Positions 6,988 to 10,549 of a DNA stretch of 10,549 bases are shown one piece after another. The notes beneath the pieces were generated by a model. The model saw only the letters and a program-made list of their open reading frames with translations. It was not told the DNA's origin and did no database searches. Every line of letters begins with the position of its first letter. Positions within the stretch are counted from its first letter, which is position 1. The stretch lies in the NCBI GenBank assembly GCA_035575035.1, contig DATLYH010000104.1:1-10549 (forward strand). Reading direction: 5' to 3'. This DNA comes from DATLYH01 sp035575035. GTDB taxonomy: Bacteria; Planctomycetota; Planctomycetia; Gemmatales; Gemmataceae. Made by a program: the position numbers and the translations under genes.

Positions 6988-8390
6988 GGCCAGATGCCGC
7001 GCTCCAGGGCCACATGGGCCACGCGCTCGACGGCCACGATCAGCGCCGCCGTGCGCAGGTCGATCGGCTCCAGCGGCCCAGGCGCGGCCGACTTGGTCTT
7101 CTTGCCGTCCGATTTCGCCCTTTTGCCTTCCTTCGTCTCCAGGGCGCGGTTGATCTCCGCCTGCTTGGCAAGCACAGCATCGGTTGCCCGCTCCATCTTG
7201 GCCTGGAGCTTCTGATTGACCTCGGCCAGGTCCCACTGTTGGTTCTCCAGGTTCTGCACCCACTCGAAGTAACTGACACAGACGCCGCCCGAGTTGGCCA
7301 GGATGTCAGGCAGTACCGGGATACCGCGGTCGGCGAGGATGCGGTCGGCTGCCGGCGTTGTCGGGCCGTTGGCTGCTTCCACGATCAGCCGTGCCTTGAC
7401 CTCAGCCGCATTGTCTCGGCGAATCTGATTCTCCAGGGCCGCCGGGATCAGGATGTCGCACTCCAGCGTCAAAAGTTCCTCGTTACTGATGGTACGTGTG
7501 CCCGGAGTGCCGACCACCGACCCGCCGGCGGCCTTGTGCCGAGCCACGGCGTCCACGTCAAGGCCGGCCTCGCGGTAGACCCCGCCGCGCGAGTCGCTGA
7601 CGGCGATGATGCGGGCGCCAGCCTCGTGGAACAGCCGGGCCGCGGTCGCGCCGGCATTGCCGAACCCCTGGATGGCCACCCGCGTCCCGGCGACATCCTC
7701 GAGACCGGGCACCAAGGCCCGGCTCAGGGCGCGTCGGCAGCAGTACAGACAGCCGCGGGCCGTCGCCTCGTTTCGGCCGTGCGAGCCGCCGATGTCGAGC
7801 GGCTTGCCCGTGACCACCGGCAGGTTGTTGCGGCCGGGGTGCATCATGGCGTAGGTGTCGTAGATCCAGGCCATGGTCTGGGCATCGGTGTAGACATCGG
7901 GGGCGGGAATGTCGGTGTGCGGACCGATCAGGTCGCCCAGATCCGAGATGTACCGCCGGGTGATCTTGCGCAGATCAGCCTCGCTCAGCTCCTTGGGGTT
8001 GCAGGCGACGCCTCCCTTGGCCCCGCCGAAGGGAACGTCGATGACGGCACATTTCCAGGTCATCCATGCCGCCAAAGCGCGGACTTCATCGACGGTGACA
8101 TCGGGGTGGTAGCGGATGCCGCCCTTGCCCGGACCGCGCACCCGGCTGTGCAGCACGCGGTGGCCGGTGAATGTCCGCACGGAGCCGTCGCTCATCTCGA
8201 CGGGAAATTCCAGCGTCACCGTCCGAGCCGGCCGCTTGAGGAATTCGATCAGCCCGCGCTTCAGCTGCGGCATGTAAGCCAGCGCCCGATCGAGTTGCTG
8301 GGCGGCGATGTGGTAGGGGTTGAGGTCTTCGGGTTCCGCCGGCGCCGCGCCGGCATTGGCCGATTGGGTTGCGGACTTGTTCGCTGCCAT
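6984..8390 (-). CDS. gdhA: Glutamate dehydrogenase (Glu/Leu/Phe/Val dehydrogenase family)
   Basis: This cytosolic enzyme of 468 residues interconverts glutamate and 2-oxoglutarate plus ammonia. Active-site residues are intact: Lys89 in GPGKGGIRYHP, Lys113 in MTWKCA, catalytic Lys125 in PFGGAKGGV and Asp165 in IPAPDV. TGKPLDIGGSHGRNEATARG (194-213) leads into the dinucleotide fold with GFGNAG (242-247), and NSGGVCVSYFEWVQN (366-380) is the usual substrate-domain segment. Lys89 and the GGSHGRNEATARG string favour glutamate over the branched-chain or phenylalanine enzymes; Asp266 after the second strand hints at NAD. Odd points are an alanine-rich N-tail (about 1-22) and a Lys-rich stretch, KEGKRAKSDGKKTKSAAPG (420-438), inserted before the C-terminal IDLRTAA helix. 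The ATG at 8390 has GAGGGAG just upstream. It lies 41 nt downstream of the flippase-like gene on the same strand and is probably co-transcribed with it. Confidence 0.93.
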   Translation of the reverse strand: MAANKSATQSANAGAAPAEPEDLNPYHIAAQQLDRALAYMPQLKRGLIEFLKRPARTVTLEFPVEMSDGSVRTFTGHRVLHSRVRGPGKGGIRYHPDVTVDEVRALAAWMTWKCAVIDVPFGGAKGGVACNPKELSEADLRKITRRYISDLGDLIGPHTDIPAPDVYTDAQTMAWIYDTYAMMHPGRNNLPVVTGKPLDIGGSHGRNEATARGCLYCCRRALSRALVPGLEDVAGTRVAIQGFGNAGATAARLFHEAGARIIAVSDSRGGVYREAGLDVDAVARHKAAGGSVVGTPGTRTISNEELLTLECDILIPAALENQIRRDNAAEVKARLIVEAANGPTTPAADRILADRGIPVLPDILANSGGVCVSYFEWVQNLENQQWDLAEVNQKLQAKMERATDAVLAKQAEINRALETKEGKRAKSDGKKTKSAAPGPLEPIDLRTAALIVAVERVAHVALERGIWP

Positions 8391-8431
8391 GATTCTCCCT
8401 CACCGATGCGAGGCCCGCAGCCCGGCAACCC

Positions 8432-9727
8432 TCAAGCCTCGACCGGCACCAGTTTGGCGTCCGCCCCCGCCGGCAACGGCACGGCCGGCTTCAGACGCAG
8501 ATAGACAAGATAACCGGTCAGAGCAAGTATCCAGCAGATTACCAGCTGCACTACCGAGCCGAGGATGCCAGCCGCGGCCCCGCAGCCAAGCCAACGGTAC
8601 AGCGCCCCGAAGCCAAGCTGCCCAATTCCCGCCCCGCCGGGGAACAGCGGCATCGCCTGGATGACCAGCCCGATCGGGACGATCAGGAAGTGTTCGGTCA
8701 CCCCCGGGATCTTCTGGGCGGGGTCGGCCGGGTCGAAAAGCGTGCGGACGCAGCAGTAGAAGGTGAGGATGAAGCCGACGAAGCCGACGAAAGAGATCAG
8801 CATAGCCGCCGCCACGCTCCGCTGCCGGCAGCGGTACATCCACACGGCCCGCCAGAACTCGGCCAGACTACCGCCGACATGACGCACCCGTGCCAGTCGG
8901 CCGGCGAAACGTTCCGCCCGGTGCGCTGGCAGCAGGCCCAGGACCAGCCACAGTCCGAAGGTAACGGCGACGATGCCGGTTGCCATCTGGACGATGAATT
9001 GGCATTCCTGCCCCCCCTCGCCTTGAAGCAGGCCGCCAGCCCAGAACACGCCGCCGAGCACCGCCACAAACCAGATCAGGGCCCACAGGGCGATGGCCCG
9101 GTCCATGATGACGGTGGCGACGGCGACCGTCCGGCGACTGTGCTCGCGGGCCAGGAACACCGCCTTGATGGCATCCCCGCCGATCGAGCCGGGCAGGAAG
9201 ATGTTAAAGAAGAAGCCGATCAGCCCCAGCCGCAGCGCGTCGCTGAGGCGGAACGGCAGGCCCACCGCCCGCACCAAAAGATGCCAGCGCACGAAGGTCA
9301 GCAGCGCGGCCGCCGCGTAAAACAGCACGGCCAGGAGGAGGAACCCGGTGTGGATCGGCTCCCCTTCGACAATATGCTTCCGCCAAACGTATCCCACCCC
9401 GGGCGGCGCCTCCCAGACCGCGACCGCGCTGCCGATCTTGATGTTGTCCGACAACTGCGTTTTCGAGTTGATGACCAGTTCGACCGGCGCCGCGGCGCGG
9501 CCGCCGTTCGCCGGCCGCTGGACAGTGATGGATTGGTCCGGGATGTACGCGATCACCTGCCCTGTGAAGGTCGGCATGTCCTCGGCCGACGCATCCGCCG
9601 GGGTTTCCCCGCTGACAATCTTGCTTGCCACCTGCCTGCTGTCCCCCCAGTTCCGCCAGATTACGATGGCGAGGAGCCCGAAGGCCAGGACATACTTGAG
9701 GATGTTGATGAAGAAGTGTCGTGTCAC
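8432..9727 (-). CDS. Flippase-like membrane protein, LPG-synthase transmembrane (UPF0104) family, with an extra soluble insert
   Basis: This is a 431-residue inner-membrane protein from the GTG at 9727. Helix TM1 (about 8-24) is followed by a hydrophilic segment (35-125) and then about six to seven further helices. The signature is RWHLLVRAVGLPFRLSD (147-163) plus FNIFLPGSIGGDAIKA (174-189), and near the end LFPGGAGIGQLGFGALYRWL (361-380). These match the lysylphosphatidylglycerol-synthase TM / AglD-type family, whose members act in lipid modification or flipping. No catalytic aminoacyl-transfer domain follows, so it is the membrane part alone. The insert has the pattern TGQVIAY..QSITVQ...ELVINSKTQLS...IGSAVAVW, like a small beta domain (DUF5666/OB-like). 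An upstream ATG at 9805 would add 26 residues, but the GTG has AAGGAA 6 nt before it and begins the hydrophobic helix properly, so I prefer it. Confidence 0.85.
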   Translation of the reverse strand: MTRHFFINILKYVLAFGLLAIVIWRNWGDSRQVASKIVSGETPADASAEDMPTFTGQVIAYIPDQSITVQRPANGGRAAAPVELVINSKTQLSDNIKIGSAVAVWEAPPGVGYVWRKHIVEGEPIHTGFLLLAVLFYAAAALLTFVRWHLLVRAVGLPFRLSDALRLGLIGFFFNIFLPGSIGGDAIKAVFLAREHSRRTVAVATVIMDRAIALWALIWFVAVLGGVFWAGGLLQGEGGQECQFIVQMATGIVAVTFGLWLVLGLLPAHRAERFAGRLARVRHVGGSLAEFWRAVWMYRCRQRSVAAAMLISFVGFVGFILTFYCCVRTLFDPADPAQKIPGVTEHFLIVPIGLVIQAMPLFPGGAGIGQLGFGALYRWLGCGAAAGILGSVVQLVICWILALTGYLVYLRLKPAVPLPAGADAKLVPVEA

Positions 9728-9733
9728 GTGTGG

Positions 9734-9739
9734 TTCCTT
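9734..9739 (-). promoter_or_regulatory. Ribosome binding site deciding the GTG start of the flippase-like gene
   Basis: AAGGAA on the minus strand lies 6 nt before the GTG at 9727-9725. The alternative in-frame ATG at 9805 would prepend a Pro/Arg-rich 26-residue tail unlike the family. The site and the hydrophobic sequence that follows support GTG. Confidence 0.6.
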
Positions 9740-9882
9740 GTGGTATCGGGGGAAACCCAGGGAGGCCGCAGGGCACGGCCATCGTACCGCGGCCCGGGCG
9801 GACAAGGCGGCGGCGTGTCTGCCTTGGGGCAGGCCGGCACGGTCTCATCCGTCGGACCGGCAGCGCTGCCCGCCTCGATAGC

Positions 9883-9911
9883 ATTCTGTGTTATGGCCGG
9901 CGGGCTGTCCA
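9883..9911 (-). promoter_or_regulatory. Candidate sigma-70 promoter for the flippase-like gene and glutamate dehydrogenase
   Basis: On the minus strand TGGACA (9906-9911) is followed after 17 nt by CAGAAT (9883-9888). These match five of six and four of six consensus positions. Initiation near 9876 would give a leader of about 150 nt. It is the best candidate I found between 9728 and 10060, but it is not exceptional for a stretch that long. Confidence 0.3.
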
Positions 9912-10062
9912 GTTCGGTTCGCCGGTGATTCGTCCGACCGGACCAATGGGAGTGCCGTTCTGCCCTTGCGGTACCCCGCGAATGAAAACCGGAAACGCCA
10001 GCGCTTCCATCCCCTGGGCTGGACACGCGCAAACGGAGCTCTGCCCGGCAAATCGGAGGCGG
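9912..10062. other. Intergenic stretch without a recognised gene
   Basis: Between the flippase-like gene and the tRNA leader (9728-10062) I found no coding frame with family similarity, a ribosome site or a convincing start. Both strands carry open frames of 60-140 codons whose translations are Arg/Pro-rich and look like GC-driven noise. Apart from the candidate promoter at 9883-9911, nothing is supported here. Confidence 0.5.
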
Positions 10063-10091
10063 TTGACAGCTTGGGCAAGCTGCTATATTGT
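10063..10091 (+). promoter_or_regulatory. Strong sigma-70-type promoter upstream of the tRNA-Ala leader
   Basis: A perfect TTGACA (10063-10068) is followed after exactly 17 nt by TATTGT (10086-10091), four of six for the -10 box. This is the best promoter match in the window. Initiation near 10098 places the tRNA 5' end about 150 nt downstream, which implies a long processed leader. Confidence 0.6.
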
Positions 10092-10097
10092 TAGGGA

Positions 10098-10250
10098 GAA
10101 CATGTAAGGTCAGACCGCACCTCAAGGAGGAGACCACGAGCGCGACCAACAAGGTTGGTGAACGGACGGCAGCCCGGATAGTTCTCGTCGGGTTGATCCT
10201 GCCCGGATAACCAACGGACGCGGATTCGCTGGGCTGATGATTACGAAATT
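10098..10250 (+). other. Structured leader upstream of tRNA-Ala with Shine-Dalgarno and start-stop features
   Basis: The leader contains GGGAG followed by an immediate ATG-TAA (10102-10107), then a near-perfect AAGGAGG (10124-10130). After 5 nt comes a 24-codon frame that would begin with ACG (10136) and end at TAA (10208-10210); no ATG, GTG or TTG is suitably placed for that site. GTTGGT (10154-10159) can pair with ACCAAC on its left (10145-10150, loop AAG) or with a second ACCAAC on its right (10210-10215). GCCCGGATA also occurs twice (10172-10180 and 10201-10209). This could be a decayed small gene, a non-AUG leader peptide or only tRNA precursor sequence. Confidence 0.35.
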
Positions 10251-10323
10251 GGGGCCGTGGCGCAATTGGGAGCGCGCCGCAATGGCATTGCGGAGGTTAC
10301 GGGTTCGATCCCCGTCGGCTCCA
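10251..10323 (+). tRNA. tRNA-Ala (anticodon GGC)
   Basis: The 73 nt fold into a standard cloverleaf. The acceptor arm GGGGCCG/CGGCTCC includes a G3-U70 pair, the classic alanine identity element. The D arm is GCGC-loop-GCGC. The anticodon arm CCGCA/TGCGG holds the loop ATGGCAT with anticodon GGC (10284-10286), and the T arm is ACGGG-TTCGATC-CCCGT. The discriminator base is A. CCA is not encoded; the next bases are CTCC, so the 3' end is added after transcription. It reads GCC/GCU alanine codons. A short T-run (CTTTTCT) follows about 10 nt downstream. Confidence 0.97.
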
Positions 10324-10384
10324 CTCCTTCGATCTTTTCTCCACGCTGAGTGGCGCAACGGCATCGGGAAAATGCTGCGTCTTC

Positions 10385-10549
10385 CTACCGTTTTTCGGCC
10401 TGCTTAAGAACCTCGGCCCACCACTCGCGCAGACCGCTCCACCAGGAACGTGTCTTGTCGCTGGCTCCGTCCTCCTTCCGGCCAGGGCCGCCCGCTGGGA
10501 CCTCCCCGCGCCTTCCTTTGCGCTTGCGCTTGCCGTGCCGGCGCTCGCC
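10385..10549 (-). CDS. C-terminus of an unidentified basic, Trp-rich protein (partial, N-terminus beyond window)
   Basis: A minus-strand frame enters from the right edge and ends at TAG (10385-10387), giving the last 54 residues. The first half is strongly basic (RRHGKRKRKGRRG, residues 5-15 or so of the fragment) with Gly/Pro, and looks like a disordered tail or linker. The second half, SWWSGLREWWAEVLKQAEKR, is an amphipathic tryptophan-rich helix that ends the protein. Third codon positions are mostly G or C, as expected for a gene here. I do not recognise the family. It converges on the tRNA-Ala gene with about 60 nt between them. The basic stretch plus tryptophan helix could contact nucleic acid or membrane, which is only inference. 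Confidence 0.5.
   Translation of the reverse strand, partial: GERRHGKRKRKGRRGEVPAGGPGRKEDGASDKTRSWWSGLREWWAEVLKQAEKR

Noticed and set aside
6957..8504. A 515-codon plus-strand open frame opposite the glutamate dehydrogenase gene
   Set aside because: It is antisense to a complete, well-conserved enzyme; the translation is low-complexity and lacks motifs.
8690..9928. A 412-codon plus-strand open frame opposite the flippase-like gene
   Set aside because: Its product would be His/Gln/Arg-rich with no membrane or enzyme motif, whereas the minus strand encodes an evident membrane family.
9724..10152. Open frames of about 130-140 codons on both strands between the flippase-like gene and the tRNA leader
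   Set aside because: Neither has a ribosome site, a convincing start or recognisable sequence; composition is Arg/Pro/Ser-rich as expected from GC noise.
10098..10250. T-box riboswitch upstream of tRNA-Ala
   Set aside because: No T-box antiterminator motif or specifier loop is visible, and T-boxes regulate synthetase or amino-acid genes rather than tRNA genes.
10122..10364. An 80-codon minus-strand open frame covering the tRNA (contains GADGDRTRNLRN)
   Set aside because: This peptide is the familiar artefact of translating the antisense strand of a tRNA T-arm. The interval is a tRNA gene.

Overview
This is high-GC bacterial DNA that most likely comes from a planctomycete, perhaps of the Gemmata group. 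The main reason is the leftmost gene. It encodes a very large modular surface or secreted protein that opens with the N-terminal L-E-x-R-x-L-L motif common on planctomycete exported proteins, and continues with cohesin-like, Calx-beta and dockerin-like modules. The extreme GC content at third codon positions also creates long open frames antisense to almost every real gene. I read those as shadows.

Layout. On the minus strand, 1-3105 is the N-terminal 1035 residues of the modular protein; it runs off the left edge. Positions 3106-3824 form a divergent intergenic region with a candidate promoter for the modular protein (with an AT-rich UP-like tract), a nested GC-rich inverted-repeat element (about 3371-3640), and a candidate promoter for the next gene. 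On the plus strand come an MFS transporter of the anion:cation symporter type (3825-5285) and, after its own promoter and ribosome binding site, an NAD(P)-dependent aldehyde dehydrogenase (5450-6937). A perfect 17-bp hairpin at 6946-6987 separates the aldehyde dehydrogenase from a convergent minus-strand pair: a membrane protein of the lysylphosphatidylglycerol-synthase/flippase transmembrane family (8432-9727, GTG start) followed 41 nt later by a glutamate dehydrogenase family gene (6984-8390).

The right end holds an otherwise gene-free stretch (9728-10250). It contains a strong sigma-70-type promoter and a roughly 150-nt structured leader before a tRNA-Ala(GGC) gene (10251-10323). The window ends with the C-terminal 54 residues of an unidentified basic, tryptophan-rich protein on the minus strand.

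How the genes relate. The core of the window looks like ordinary metabolism: transport of an organic anion, aldehyde oxidation and glutamate/2-oxoglutarate interconversion. Only the flippase-like gene and the glutamate dehydrogenase are arranged like an operon. The transporter and the aldehyde dehydrogenase are neighbours on one strand, but 164 nt and a promoter separate them. I see no CRISPR array, transposase, phage gene or recognisable defence system. The least explained parts are the tRNA-Ala leader, the nested inverted repeat, the cohesin/dockerin/Calx-beta architecture, and extra segments within the flippase-like protein and the glutamate dehydrogenase.
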